Source: Sphingomonas glacialis (GTDB taxonomy: Bacteria > Pseudomonadota > Alphaproteobacteria > Sphingomonadales > Sphingomonadaceae). From it: 64,000 nucleotides of DNA. Shown here piece by piece: positions 46,726 to 56,068 of the stretch. The notes below the pieces were generated by a model that did not search any database, was not told where the DNA came from, and saw only the letters and a list, made by a program, of their open reading frames with translations. Location: positions 154,106 to 218,105 of the forward strand of contig NZ_RCZC01000002.1 in the NCBI RefSeq assembly GCF_006439055.1, read 5' to 3'. The first letter of the stretch is position 1; each line of letters begins with the position of its first letter. A program made the position numbers and the translations under genes.

Positions 46726-47859
46726 ATGGCGGGCAGCAACGACCCAAGGCGGTCGGCACTGGCAGCGGACTGGCAGAGCGGAACCTTCCTTGGCCGCATC
46801 GAGCGTGCCGAGGGTCCATCGCCTGTCCTGCTCGTCCATGGCGAACTGTTCGACATGGCGAAGATCGCCCCCACCGTTTCCGCGCTCGTCGAAGCGGGCG
46901 ATTTTACCGGCCAGGGCGGCGAGTCGCTCGGCGCGTTCGATCCTGCGGCGGTGACCTTGCTGACCCCCGTCGATCTGCAATGCATCAAGGCGTGCGGCGT
47001 CACCTTCGCCGTGTCGGCGATCGAGCGCGTGATCGAGGAACGGGCACGCGGGGATTCGAGCGCCGCTGCCGATATCCGCGCGCGGCTCGAGACGCGCGTC
47101 GGCGGCTCGATCCGTGCCGTCGTACCGGGCTCGAGCGAGGCTGCCGATCTCAAGCAGGCCCTGATCGACGACGAGATGTGGTCGCAATATCTCGAGGTCG
47201 CGATCGGTCCCGATGCCGAGGTGTTTACGAAGGCGCCCGTCCTCTCGACCGTCGGCGGCGATGCCGAGATCGGCATCCGCTCGGATTCGACCTGGAACAA
47301 CCCCGAACCCGAGATCGCGCTGCTCGTCGACAGCCGCGGCACCGTCGTCGGCGCGACGCTCGGCAACGACGTCAATCTGCGCGATTTCGAGGGCCGCTCG
47401 GCGCTGTTGCTCGGCAAGGCCAAGGACAATAACGCATCCTGCTCGCTCGGGCCGATGGTCCGGCTGTTCGACGACAGCTTCGGCATCGACGATGTCCGCT
47501 CGGCCGAATTGCGGCTGCGGATCGAGGGCGAGGACGGCTATGTTCTCGATGGCGCTAGCAACATGGCCGAGATCAGCCGTGATCCGCTCGATCTGGTCCA
47601 CCAGACGCTCAGCGAACATCAATATCCCGACGGCCTCGTGCTGTTCCTCGGCACGCTGTTCGCGCCGGTGCAGGACCGCGACGAGCCCGGGCGTGGCTTT
47701 ACGCACAAGGTCGGCGACAGCGTCTCGATCGAGAGCGCTCGGTTGGGCCGTCTGGTCAACCGCGTCGTCACGTCGCGCGATGCGGCGCCGTGGAGCGTCG
47801 GGATCAGCGCGTTTTTCACGAATCTTGCCGCACGCGGCCTGTTGGGAGCAACCAAGTGA
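46726..47859 (+). CDS. xylX: 2-keto-3-deoxy-xylonate dehydratase (FAH fold)
   Basis: A 377-residue fumarylacetoacetate-hydrolase-fold enzyme matching Caulobacter XylX, which dehydrates 2-keto-3-deoxy-pentonate to alpha-ketoglutarate semialdehyde. Metal-site segments are YLEVAIGPDAEVFTKAP, WNNPEPEIALLVDSRG, LGNDVNLRDFEGRSALLLGKAKDNNASCSLGP. I prefer the ATG at 46726 because AGGAG at 46715-46719 lies six bases before it; ATGs at 46708 and 46723 are in frame. It overlaps the xylose dehydrogenase start. Confidence 0.92.
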   Translation: MAGSNDPRRSALAADWQSGTFLGRIERAEGPSPVLLVHGELFDMAKIAPTVSALVEAGDFTGQGGESLGAFDPAAVTLLTPVDLQCIKACGVTFAVSAIERVIEERARGDSSAAADIRARLETRVGGSIRAVVPGSSEAADLKQALIDDEMWSQYLEVAIGPDAEVFTKAPVLSTVGGDAEIGIRSDSTWNNPEPEIALLVDSRGTVVGATLGNDVNLRDFEGRSALLLGKAKDNNASCSLGPMVRLFDDSFGIDDVRSAELRLRIEGEDGYVLDGASNMAEISRDPLDLVHQTLSEHQYPDGLVLFLGTLFAPVQDRDEPGRGFTHKVGDSVSIESARLGRLVNRVVTSRDAAPWSVGISAFFTNLAARGLLGATK

Positions 47860-48602
47860 GCGGTGCCGTCTATCCTAGTCTCGTCGGCAAGCGCGTATTG
47901 GTCACTGGTGGCGGCAGCGGAATCGGCGCGGCCCTGGTCGAGGCGTTCGCCGCGCAGCAGGCCCATGTCGCCTTCATCGATGTCGATCAGGATGCCGGCG
48001 AAGCGACCGCGGCAAAATTCGCACCCGGCAGGTTCCACCCGTGCGACCTGCGCGATCTCGATGCGCTTGCCGCGACGATCGCGAAGATCTCGACCGAGCT
48101 CGGCGGGATCGACATCCTCATCAACAACGCCGCGCGCGATGACCGCCATACGATCGAGGAAGTGACGCCAGCCTATTGGGACGAGCGGATGGCGACCAAC
48201 CTGCGCCATCTGTTCTTTTCGGCCCAGGCCGTGGTCCCCGGGATGAAGGCCGCGGGCGGTGGCGTGATCATCAATTTCGGGTCGATCAGCTGGCATTTGG
48301 GGCTGCCCGACCTCGTTCTCTACCAGACCGCCAAGGCCGCGATCGAAGGCCTGACGCGCAGCCTCGCGCGCGATCTCGGGCGCGACAACATCCGGGTCAC
48401 GACGATCGTCCCCGGCAACATCCAGACCCCGCGGCAGGAACGCTGGTACACCCCCGAGGGCGAGGCCGAGATCGTCGCGGCACAATGCCTCGATGGCCGC
48501 ATCCAGCCGTCCGACGTCGCGTCGCTCGCGCTGTTCCTCGCGTCGGACGATGCGCGCATGTGCACCGGCCATGACTATTTCGTGGACGCGGGCTGGCGCT
48601 GA
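47856..48602 (+). CDS. xdh: D-xylose 1-dehydrogenase (SDR family)
   Basis: A 248-residue short-chain dehydrogenase oxidising D-xylose to xylonolactone with NAD. The Rossmann loop is VTGGGSGIGAAL, the catalytic serine lies in INFGSISWHLG, and the Y-x3-K pair in LYQTAKAA. The N-terminus YPSLVGKRVLVTGGGSGIGA, QERWYTPEGEAEIVAAQCL and the end CTGHDYFVDAGWR match Caulobacter xylose dehydrogenase closely. It uses a GTG start overlapping the xylX stop, and its own stop overlaps the lactonase start. Confidence 0.93.
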   Translation: MSGAVYPSLVGKRVLVTGGGSGIGAALVEAFAAQQAHVAFIDVDQDAGEATAAKFAPGRFHPCDLRDLDALAATIAKISTELGGIDILINNAARDDRHTIEEVTPAYWDERMATNLRHLFFSAQAVVPGMKAAGGGVIINFGSISWHLGLPDLVLYQTAKAAIEGLTRSLARDLGRDNIRVTTIVPGNIQTPRQERWYTPEGEAEIVAAQCLDGRIQPSDVASLALFLASDDARMCTGHDYFVDAGWR

Positions 48603-49468
48603 TGGTCGGGGCGGTACGCTCGGTCCAGCCGATCGGCGCGATCCTCGGCGAGGGGCCGGTCTGGTACGACGCGGCTTTGTGGTTCGTCGATATCAAGCGC
48701 CAGCGCATCTATCGCTACGATCCGGCGCGCGATGCGCTCCAGGAATGGGACGCGCCGGGCGAAGTCGGCTGGGTCCTGCCGCGCGCGGGCGGCGGGATGA
48801 TCGCTGGCCTGGATACCGGGCTGCACGCCTTCGATCCCGTAAGCGGACAGTTCGAGCATCTGTTCGATCCCGAGGCGCACCTTCCCGGCAACCGCCTCAA
48901 CGATGCGACGACCGATGCGCAGGGTCGCATCTGGTTCGGCAGCATGGACAATGCCGAACAGGACGCGACCGGCCGGCTGTACCGTGCAGAGGCGACCGGC
49001 AGCTCCGATAGCGGACTGTCGCCGGTCGTCATCACCAACGGCCCGGCGATCGCGCCCGACGGTGGGGCGCTCTATCACACCGATACGCTCGGCCGGACGG
49101 TATGGCGGGTCGTGCTCAACGACGACGGCACGCTTGCTGCGCCGACGCTGTTCTGCGAGATCGCGCCGGGAGAAGGTCATCCCGACGGCTCGACGATCGA
49201 TGCCGAAGGCTGTGTCTGGGTTGCCCTGTTCGGTGGGTGGGGCGTGCGCCGCTATGATCCGGCGGACACGCTGATCGAGACGGTGCGCTGCCCCGTCGCC
49301 AACGTCACCAAAATCGCATTCGGCGGCCCCGATCTGCGCACCGCCTACGCGACCACCGCGCGTAAGGGCCTGAGCGAAGAGGATTTGCGCGCGCAGCCCC
49401 TCGCGGGCAATCTGTTCGCCTTCGACGCCGGCGTGGCGGGCCTCCCGGTTCATCCAGCAAAACTATAA
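48602..49468 (+). CDS. xylC: Xylonolactonase (SMP-30/gluconolactonase family)
   Basis: A 288-residue six-bladed propeller lactonase. Metal ligands fit LGEGPVWYD (glutamate), the asparagine in PGNRLNDATTDAQGRIWFGSMD, and the aspartate in GHPDGSTIDAEGCVW. Position after xylose dehydrogenase argues for xylonolactone as substrate, though related enzymes hydrolyse other sugar lactones. ATG overlaps the dehydrogenase stop. Confidence 0.9.
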   Translation: MVGAVRSVQPIGAILGEGPVWYDAALWFVDIKRQRIYRYDPARDALQEWDAPGEVGWVLPRAGGGMIAGLDTGLHAFDPVSGQFEHLFDPEAHLPGNRLNDATTDAQGRIWFGSMDNAEQDATGRLYRAEATGSSDSGLSPVVITNGPAIAPDGGALYHTDTLGRTVWRVVLNDDGTLAAPTLFCEIAPGEGHPDGSTIDAEGCVWVALFGGWGVRRYDPADTLIETVRCPVANVTKIAFGGPDLRTAYATTARKGLSEEDLRAQPLAGNLFAFDAGVAGLPVHPAKL

Positions 49469-49493
49469 ACAGCTTCAGGAGCGGAAAAACGAT

Positions 49494-50942
49494 ATGGCGA
49501 CTACCCAGCCCGACACCCAAAGGGGCAATCTAGGGTTCATTGCCGCGATCGTGGCAGTGGCCACGATCGGCGGACTGTTGTTCGGTTACGACAGCGGCGC
49601 GGTGAACGGGACACAGCCCGGGCTCAAGGCCGCGTTCGCGCTCGACGATGCGGGCCTGGGCTTCACCGTTGGGTCGCTGCTGATCGGCTGCGTCGTCGGG
49701 GCTTTCTTCGCCGGCACGCTCGCCGATGCCGTCGGCCGCCGCAACGTGATGCGCTATGCCGCCTTGCTGTTCCTGGTCGGCGCGATCGTCCAGGGCGTCG
49801 CGCATGACCATACGCTGTTCGTCATCGCGCGCATCTGCGGCGGGATCGCGGTTGGCGCGGCCAGCGTCCTGTCGCCCGCCTACATCTCCGAGGTCGCACC
49901 GCCCAGCATCCGCGGGCGTATGACGACAGTGCAGCAGATCATGATCATCACCGGTCTGACCGCTGCCTTCTTCGCCAATTATTATCTCGCGGCGGCCGCG
50001 TCCAACCCGGCCAATCCGAACGATGTCGCCTCGCTCAACCCGCTCTGGTTCGGCATTGCGGCATGGCGCTGGATGTACCTGCTGCAGGCGGTCCCTGCGG
50101 TCATCTTCTTCATCGCGCTGTTCTTCATCCCCGAAAGCCCGCGCTTCCTGGTCTCGAAGCAGCGGAACGAAGAAGCGCTGGACGTGCTGACCAGCCTGTT
50201 CGGCAGCCGCCAGGGCGCGCTGACGCTCGGCGAGATCCAGGCAAGCTTCTCGAAGGACCACCGCCCGCGTTTGTCCGACGTTCTGACGCCCGCAGGTGGC
50301 CGTGGCTTCCTCGGTCTGCGGTCGGTCGTCTGGGCGGGTCTGTTGCTGGCGGTGTTCCAGCAGCTCGTCGGCATCAACGTGATCTTCTATTACGGCGCGA
50401 CCTTGTGGCAGGCGGCGGGCTTCTCCGAATCGCAGGCGCTGATGACCAACATCATCTCGGGCTCGATCTCGATCGTCGCGTGCTTCATCACGATCGGCCT
50501 GGTCGACAAGATCGGCCGCAAGCCGCTCTTGCTGATGGGTTCGGCCGGCATGGCGATCACGCTGTTCGCGATGGTCTATGCCTTCTCGACCGGCACGCTC
50601 GTCGCCGACAAGCTCACCCTGCCGGGCCATATGGGCCAGCTCGCCGTCGGCGCGGCACTGGCCTATTCGTTCGCGTTCAACATCAGCTGGGGCCCGGTCA
50701 TGTGGGTGATGCTCGGCGAGATGTTCCCGAACCAGATCCGCGGCTCGGCGCTCGCGGTGTGCGGCTTTGCGCAGTGGTTCGCCAATTATCTCGTCGCACA
50801 GTCGTTCCCGATCATGCTCGGCAGCATCGGCCTCGCGAAGAGCTATTCGTTCTACGCGGTCTGCGCGGTGATCAGCTTCTTCCTGGTGCAGAAGTTCATC
50901 GTCGAGACCAAGGGGAAGTCGCTCGAAGCGATGGAGGGGTAA
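49494..50942 (+). CDS. xylE: Sugar:H+ symporter, XylE type
   Basis: A 482-residue MFS sugar porter with twelve predicted helices. Motifs include LFGYDSGAVNG in the first helix, GTLADAVGRRNVM between helices 2 and 3, the sequence PESPRFLVSKQRNEEA before the central loop, QQLVGINVIFYYGA in helix 7, and VETKGKSLEAMEG at the end. A long insertion between helices 5 and 6 (ASNPANPNDVASLNP) is typical of this subgroup. Placement at the end of the xylX operon points to xylose as substrate. Confidence 0.92.
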   Translation: MATTQPDTQRGNLGFIAAIVAVATIGGLLFGYDSGAVNGTQPGLKAAFALDDAGLGFTVGSLLIGCVVGAFFAGTLADAVGRRNVMRYAALLFLVGAIVQGVAHDHTLFVIARICGGIAVGAASVLSPAYISEVAPPSIRGRMTTVQQIMIITGLTAAFFANYYLAAAASNPANPNDVASLNPLWFGIAAWRWMYLLQAVPAVIFFIALFFIPESPRFLVSKQRNEEALDVLTSLFGSRQGALTLGEIQASFSKDHRPRLSDVLTPAGGRGFLGLRSVVWAGLLLAVFQQLVGINVIFYYGATLWQAAGFSESQALMTNIISGSISIVACFITIGLVDKIGRKPLLLMGSAGMAITLFAMVYAFSTGTLVADKLTLPGHMGQLAVGAALAYSFAFNISWGPVMWVMLGEMFPNQIRGSALAVCGFAQWFANYLVAQSFPIMLGSIGLAKSYSFYAVCAVISFFLVQKFIVETKGKSLEAMEG

Positions 50943-50948
50943 TAGACA

Positions 50949-50972
50949 CGCGCGCCGCGCCTGCGGCGCGCG
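50949..50972 (+). terminator. GC hairpin after xylE
   Basis: CGCGCGCCGC and GCGGCGCGCG form a ten-base stem around GCCT, six bases after the symporter stop. It has no T-run; a stronger terminator follows at 51004. Confidence 0.5.
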
Positions 50973-51003
50973 CTGTTACGCTCTTAGAGCAGATCCGTTT
51001 GGC

Positions 51004-51041
51004 GGGACCGCGATGATGCCATCGCGGTCCCGTTTTCGTTT
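51004..51041 (+). terminator. Intrinsic terminator of the xylX operon
   Basis: GGGACCGCGATG pairs perfectly with CATCGCGGTCCC across a four-base loop and is followed by GTTTTCGTTT. A 12-base stem plus T-rich tail makes this the clearest Rho-independent terminator in the window. Confidence 0.85.
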
Positions 51042-51084
51042 GCGGATAGCTCAAGCTTCCCGATGCCAAGCCGATAGGCCGGCT

Positions 51085-51129
51085 GCCCGTACGGTTACGG
51101 AAGCGCCCGTAGCGGCGGCCCGTACGGTT
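51085..51129. repeat. Direct repeats upstream of the HupE-like gene
   Basis: The 12-mer GCCCGTACGGTT occurs at 51085-51096 and again at 51118-51129, exactly 33 bases apart, about three helical turns. A related GCCCGTAGCGG lies between them at 51105. Each full copy contains the palindrome CCGTACGG. The spacing suggests cooperative binding of a regulator on one DNA face. Confidence 0.55.
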
Positions 51130-51196
51130 CGTAACTTCACCCTTCAAACCGTTGCTCTACGCTTGCCCGAAATCGAGACTGATTGGGGAGCAGGGT

Positions 51197-51931
51197 TTGC
51201 CGGATCTATCAAGCTACCGGGTTTCGTTCGCTCCAGCCTGCCGGTTTGCGCTGCTGGGAGTGATTGCGGTGTTGCTCGCCAACGTATCGGGCGAAGCCTT
51301 GGCGCATGCGATCGGCGGGAAGGACGCGGCGTTCGTAGCCGCTACGAAGGGTCCGGCGCCGCTGCCGTTTGCCTATCTCGGCGGCAAGCACATGGTCACG
51401 GGTTATGACCATCTGCTTTTCCTGCTCGGGATCATATTTTTCCTGACTCGGTTCCGGGATGTCGCCCTCTACGTGTCGCTCTTTGCCATCGGCCACAGCA
51501 TAACCTTGCTGTCGGGCGTACTGATCGGCTTTGGTCTGAATGCCTATCTCGTCGATGCCGTGATCGGCCTGTCGGTCGTCTATAAGGCCTTCGATAATCT
51601 CGGCGGCTTCGAGACCCTGTTCGGCGGACGTCCCAACCCCAAATGGGTCGTATTGGTCTTCGGGCTGGTCCATGGTCTCGGCCTCGCCACCAAACTGCAA
51701 GAGCTGCGGCTCAATCAGAATGGCCTGCTGATAAACCTCGTCTCGTTCAACGTCGGGGTCGAGATCGGCCAGCTCATCGCGCTCTCGATCATGCTCGCGC
51801 TGATCGCGGTTTGGCATCGGACCCGCTGGTTCTCCTCAACCGCAATCGCCGCCAATGGGCTGCTGATGGTCGCGGGGTTTTGCCTCATCGGGGTCCATCT
51901 GGCCGGTTATGTCATCACCAAGGGAGCTTGA
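51197..51931 (+). CDS. HupE/UreJ-type membrane protein
   Basis: A membrane protein of about 244 residues of the HupE/UreJ_2 family. Its hydrophobic N-terminus (FALLGVIAVLLANVSGEALAHA) looks like a signal sequence or first helix. The conserved GGKHMVTGYDHLLFLLGIIFFL, ALYVSLFAIGHSITL and FGLVHGLGLATKL segments contain the histidines and aspartate of the family. Some relatives take up nickel or cobalt, but no hydrogenase or urease genes are near. I prefer the TTG at 51197, six bases after GGGGAG; a TTG at 51152 is the longer option. Confidence 0.8.
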   Translation: MPDLSSYRVSFAPACRFALLGVIAVLLANVSGEALAHAIGGKDAAFVAATKGPAPLPFAYLGGKHMVTGYDHLLFLLGIIFFLTRFRDVALYVSLFAIGHSITLLSGVLIGFGLNAYLVDAVIGLSVVYKAFDNLGGFETLFGGRPNPKWVVLVFGLVHGLGLATKLQELRLNQNGLLINLVSFNVGVEIGQLIALSIMLALIAVWHRTRWFSSTAIAANGLLMVAGFCLIGVHLAGYVITKGA

Positions 51932-51932
51932 T

Positions 51933-52571
51933 ATGGTCACCGCGGAAATCCAGCCCCCTTTGTCGCGTCGTCGCCTGCTTGGCCTCACCGTCGCTGCCCT
52001 GCTGGCTGCGCTCGTCATCCTGTTCGGCGCGATCCTGCCCGCCGAATATCATCTCGACCCGCTTGGCTTGGGCCGGCTGACCGGAACCGAACGGTTGTGG
52101 GCGCCGCCCGAAGAAACCGTCGCTGCAAAGCCATCATCAGATCCGGAACCCGCAGTTCGCAATTATGCGACCACGTTTCGAAGCGACGAAATCATCGTCC
52201 CGCTTCAGGCGGGTGGCGATCCGTCCCGCAACGACGAGATCGAATATAAGGTGCATCTGAAAAAGGGAGGGACGTACATCTATTCATGGGCGGTCATCGG
52301 GGAGAGTGGCCCGACCGACGTCTATGTCGAATATCACGGCCACACGCTGGCGAGCCGCGAGACAATGAAGGTCGCCTATTACAAAAAGGGCTTTGCCCAG
52401 AACGACAACGGCACGTTCACGGCGCCGTTCGACGGGATCCACGGGTGGTTTTTTCAGAACCAGTCGCTGAAGCCGCTCCGCATCAAGCTGCGGCTTGCCG
52501 GGTTTTACGACCTCGTTCCGCCGGGTGAGGCGGGGAACGAAGGCGAACTGGTCGCCAAGCGGCTAGAATGA
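51933..52571 (+). CDS. Membrane-anchored protein paired with the HupE-like gene
   Basis: A 212-residue protein with a basic start (PLSRRR), one membrane anchor (about residues 15-37, LLGLTVAALLAALVILFGAILPA) and a soluble domain of about 170 residues with a beta-rich pattern (IEYKVHLKKGGTYIYSWAVI, TDVYVEYHGH). I know this only as an unnamed anchor protein found beside HupE/UreJ-like genes. The start follows AGGGAG at ideal distance, one base after the upstream stop, so the two form an operon and probably one complex. Confidence 0.75.
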   Translation: MVTAEIQPPLSRRRLLGLTVAALLAALVILFGAILPAEYHLDPLGLGRLTGTERLWAPPEETVAAKPSSDPEPAVRNYATTFRSDEIIVPLQAGGDPSRNDEIEYKVHLKKGGTYIYSWAVIGESGPTDVYVEYHGHTLASRETMKVAYYKKGFAQNDNGTFTAPFDGIHGWFFQNQSLKPLRIKLRLAGFYDLVPPGEAGNEGELVAKRLE

Positions 52572-52674
52572 AGCCGCCGGTTGCGCCCGTTCTCGAAAAT
52601 CGGCTTTCGCGCTCGTCAGCAGCTCGGGGCGCGACCGGATTTGGCCGTTGGCTCCCCGCCGCCGCGGCTGGCGA

Positions 52675-53991
52675 TCACTCCGCTCCGCTTTTCGCCGCCA
52701 CCTCGGCGCTCACACGGCACCCCCACACCGCATAGAACAGCACGTACAGTTCGCACGCGGCGGTCAGCAGGAACGAGTTCTGCAGCCCGTACATGTCGGC
52801 AAGCTTGCCCTGCACGATCACCAGCGCACCGCCGGCGATCGCCATGATCAGCAGGCCCGAACCCTCTTCGGTCAGCGGCCCGAGCCCGCGGATGCCGAGC
52901 GTGAAGATCGTCGGGAACATGATCGAATGGAACAGCCCGACCGAGATCAGCGCCCACATCGCGACATGGCCCGTGGTGAAGGTCGCAACGAGCATCACCA
53001 CGCACGCGCCGATGCTCGCGGCGGCGAGCACGTGCTCGGCCGGGATGCGCTGCATCAGATAGCTGCCGACGAAGCGGCCGACCATCATGCCGCCCCACAG
53101 CAGGAAGAGATAATGCGCGGCCTGCTCGTGCGTCGTGTTGCCGATTTCGGGCTGGCTGATGAAGTTGATGAAGAGGTTGCCGACGCCGATCTCGGCGATG
53201 AGGTAGATGAAGATCGCGGGGATGCCGAAGATCAGATTGCGGTGCGACCAGAGCGAATGGTTGGCGCGATCGGCCTTGGCGTTGCGCTTGGTCGCGCTGC
53301 CCATTGCCGGAAGCGGCGAACGCGCGATGACCACTGCGAGCAGGACCAAGACGACCGCGACGATCAGGTACGGCAGCTGGACCGACTGCGCGTCGGCGAG
53401 CCGCTGTGCCGGGGTCAGCGCCGCAGCACCTGCCGCCGCCGTGCCAGACGTCGAGCGGCCGAGGATCAGATACCCGCCGAACAGCGGCGCAAGCGTCGCG
53501 CCAAGCGAGTTGAACGCCTGCACCAGGTTGAGCCGCGACGAGGCGGTCTCGGGCTTGCCGACGACCGCGACATAGGGGTTGGCGGCGACCTGGAGCAGCG
53601 TGATGCCGCTCGCGATCACGAATAGCGCGAACAGCGTGACGCCGTAAGACGGGATCCGCGCAGCCACGATCATGCCGAGCGCACCCGCCGCCATGATGAC
53701 GAGCCCGACCACCAGCGAACGCTGATAGCCGATCCGCTCGATCAGCTTGGCCGACGGGATCGACGCGACGAAATAGGCGATGAACCAGACGCTCTCGATC
53801 AGCGTGGTCTGAGTGTAGCTCAGATCGAACACGCTGCGCAGATGCGGCAGCAGCGTGTTGTTGATGACCGTGATGAAGCCCCACATGAAGAACAGGCTCG
53901 CCAGCAGCGTCAGCGCCGAGCGATAGCGCCCGCCATCGGGTGAATCGCCCGTGGCGACGGGAGCGTGCGCGGCAATCACGGGTGCGGCCAT
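52675..53991 (-). CDS. FucP-type sugar:H+ symporter
   Basis: A 438-residue MFS transporter of the FHS (FucP/GluP) family with about twelve helices. [31 protein letters not shown] in the first helix region is the family signature, including the conserved GF and N residues. FucP relatives carry fucose, glucose, galactose or arabinose; position opposite a pentonate dehydratase and near an AraD1 gene makes L-arabinose or galactose likely (inference). It diverges from the dehydratase over a shared operator. Confidence 0.88.
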   Translation of the reverse strand: MAAPVIAAHAPVATGDSPDGGRYRSALTLLASLFFMWGFITVINNTLLPHLRSVFDLSYTQTTLIESVWFIAYFVASIPSAKLIERIGYQRSLVVGLVIMAAGALGMIVAARIPSYGVTLFALFVIASGITLLQVAANPYVAVVGKPETASSRLNLVQAFNSLGATLAPLFGGYLILGRSTSGTAAAGAAALTPAQRLADAQSVQLPYLIVAVVLVLLAVVIARSPLPAMGSATKRNAKADRANHSLWSHRNLIFGIPAIFIYLIAEIGVGNLFINFISQPEIGNTTHEQAAHYLFLLWGGMMVGRFVGSYLMQRIPAEHVLAAASIGACVVMLVATFTTGHVAMWALISVGLFHSIMFPTIFTLGIRGLGPLTEEGSGLLIMAIAGGALVIVQGKLADMYGLQNSFLLTAACELYVLFYAVWGCRVSAEVAAKSGAE

Positions 53992-54031
53992 TCGTAAATC
54001 CTCTATCTGGCGATACCGCGCGCGGGGCGGA

Positions 54032-54080
54032 TTGCCTTCTCGTTATTTGTCCGAGTATAAGTCTGGCGTTATCTCGTCAA
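54032..54080. promoter_or_regulatory. Divergent promoters with GTCnGAC-type operator, site B
   Basis: Rightward, TTGCCT (54032-54037) and TATAAG (54056-54061) are 18 bases apart and point to the dehydratase. Leftward, TTGACG (54080-54075) and TATACT (54059-54054) are 15 bases apart and point to the fucP-like gene; that spacing is short. The half-degenerate palindrome TTTGTCCGAGTAT (54046-54058) overlaps both -10 boxes, so one protein could control both directions. Confidence 0.55.
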
Positions 54081-54184
54081 CAGATAGCCTCGGCGACCAG
54101 AGGGCGCTGCGCGGGAATTTGCAAGCCCGCCCGCGTCTTCCGAAAGTCGTATCGCTACTGCTGACCCAGTCCGGACGATCCTGC

Positions 54185-55999
54185 ATGACCGATACGCCTA
54201 ACGACCTCTCCACCCCGCTGGCCCGGCTGCGCTCGCGCGCCTGGTTCGACAATCCCGACAATATCGACATGACCGCGCTGTATCTCGAGCGCTATCTGAA
54301 CTTCGGGCTGAGCCTCGAGGAACTGCAGTCGGGCAAGCCGATCATCGGCATCGCGCAGACCGGCAGCGATCTGTCGCCGTGCAACCGCCATCACCTCGTC
54401 CTCGCCGAGCGCGTCCGCGAAGGCATCCGCGAAATGGGCGGCATCGCGATCGAATTCCCGGTCCATCCGATCCAGGAAACCGGCAAGCGCCCAACCGCCG
54501 GACTCGACCGCAACCTCGCCTATCTCGGCCTTGTCGAGACGCTCTACGGCTATCCGCTCGACGGCGTCGTGCTGACGATCGGCTGCGACAAGACGACGCC
54601 GGCCTGCCTGATGGCGGCCGCTACGGTGAACATCCCGGCGATCGCATTGTCGGTCGGGCCGATGCTCAACGGCTGGCACAAGGGCGAGCGCACGGGCTCG
54701 GGCACGATCGTCTGGAAGGCGCGCGAGATGCTCGCCAAGGGCGAGATCGACAATGCCGGCTTCATCAAGCTCGTCGCCTCATCGGCGCCATCGACCGGCT
54801 ATTGCAACACGATGGGCACCGCGACGACGATGAACTCGCTCGCCGAGGCGCTCGGCATGATGCTGCCGGGCTCGGCCGCGATTCCCGCGCCGTATCGCGA
54901 CCGCCAGGAAGTCGCCTATCTCACCGGCAAGCGCATCGTCGACATGGTACGCGAGGATCTCAAGCCCTCCGACATCATGACGCGCGACGCCTTCCTCAAC
55001 GCGATCGTCGTCAATTCGGCGATCGGCGGCTCGACCAACGCGCCGATCCATCTCGCCGCGATCGCGCGCCATGTCGGCGCCGAGCTCGAGCTGAACGACT
55101 GGCAGACGCACGGCCACAAGGTCCCGCTGCTCGTCAATCTGCAGCCGGCGGGCGAATATCTCGGTGAGGATTATTATCGTGCGGGCGGCGTGCCCGCCGT
55201 CGTCGCCGAGTTGATGCGCCATGACCTGATCCAGGAAGGCGCGCTGACCGTCAACGGCCAGACGATCGGCGACAATTGCCGCACCGCGACGATCGAGGAC
55301 GAGCGCGTTATCCGCACCTTCGAGACGCGGCTGGTCGAGGAAGCCGGCTTCGTCGTACTAAAGGGCAATCTGTTCGACGCTGCGATCATGAAGACCAGCG
55401 TGATCAGCGCCGAATTTCGCGCGCAATATCTCTCCAATCCCGAGGATCCGGAAGCGTTCGAAGGCCCGGCGATCGTGTTCGACGGCCCTGAGGATTATCA
55501 TCACAAGATCGACGATCCCGCGCTCGGCATCACGCGCGAGACGCTGATGTTCATGCGCGGCGCGGGCCCGATCGGCTATCCCGGCGCGGCCGAGGTCGTC
55601 AACATGCGGCCGCCCGCCTATCTGATCCGCGAGGGCGTCCATGCCCTGCCGTGCATCGGCGACGGGCGTCAGTCGGGGACGTCCGCCTCGCCGTCGATCC
55701 TCAACGCTTCTCCTGAAGCGGCCGCCAATGGCGGGCTGGCTTTGCTCAAGACGGGCGACCGCGTGCGGATCGATCTCGGCCGCGGCACCGCCGACGTGCT
55801 GATCTCGGACGAAGAACTCGCCGAGCGCCGAGCGGCGTTGGTTGCGGCGGGCGGATATCAATATCCTGCCTCGCAGACACCGTGGCAGGAAATGCAGCGC
55901 GCGGTCGTCGGCCAGCTCAACACCGGCGCGATCCTCGAAGGTGCCGAGAAGTACCAGCGCATCGCGCAGACTCGCGGCCTGCCGCGCGACAGCCACTGA
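54185..55999 (+). CDS. Pentonate dehydratase (IlvD/Edd family, XylD/AraC type)
   Basis: A 604-residue Fe-S dehydratase turning a pentonate into its 2-keto-3-deoxy acid. The start [24 protein letters not shown] is specific to sugar-acid dehydratases of the XylD/ArabD group rather than IlvD. Cluster cysteines are in [21 protein letters not shown] and [10 protein letters not shown]-terminal [21 protein letters not shown] is intact. Close to Caulobacter xylonate dehydratase. The xylX operon lacks this step, so it probably serves xylonate, and by regulation perhaps arabinonate too. Confidence 0.9.
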   Translation: MTDTPNDLSTPLARLRSRAWFDNPDNIDMTALYLERYLNFGLSLEELQSGKPIIGIAQTGSDLSPCNRHHLVLAERVREGIREMGGIAIEFPVHPIQETGKRPTAGLDRNLAYLGLVETLYGYPLDGVVLTIGCDKTTPACLMAAATVNIPAIALSVGPMLNGWHKGERTGSGTIVWKAREMLAKGEIDNAGFIKLVASSAPSTGYCNTMGTATTMNSLAEALGMMLPGSAAIPAPYRDRQEVAYLTGKRIVDMVREDLKPSDIMTRDAFLNAIVVNSAIGGSTNAPIHLAAIARHVGAELELNDWQTHGHKVPLLVNLQPAGEYLGEDYYRAGGVPAVVAELMRHDLIQEGALTVNGQTIGDNCRTATIEDERVIRTFETRLVEEAGFVVLKGNLFDAAIMKTSVISAEFRAQYLSNPEDPEAFEGPAIVFDGPEDYHHKIDDPALGITRETLMFMRGAGPIGYPGAAEVVNMRPPAYLIREGVHALPCIGDGRQSGTSASPSILNASPEAAANGGLALLKTGDRVRIDLGRGTADVLISDEELAERRAALVAAGGYQYPASQTPWQEMQRAVVGQLNTGAILEGAEKYQRIAQTRGLPRDSH

Positions 56000-56007
56000 G
56001 CTGACGC

Positions 56008-56041
56008 AAAAAGGGACGGCGGTTGTGGCCGCCGTCCTTTT
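56008..56041. terminator. Bidirectional intrinsic terminator
   Basis: GGACGGCGG and CCGCCGTCC form a nine-base stem with loop TTGTGG, preceded by AAAAA and followed by TTTT. It lies between the convergent dehydratase and Gfo/Idh genes and can terminate in both directions. Confidence 0.85.
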
Positions 56042-56068
56042 AATACTCACCGCCGCTGCGGGCGTCGC

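Noticed and set aside
44997..47486. An 829-residue antisense open frame across two genes
   Set aside because: It runs opposite to the semialdehyde dehydrogenase and xylX, both clear families with good starts, and its composition is arginine- and serine-rich shadow sequence.
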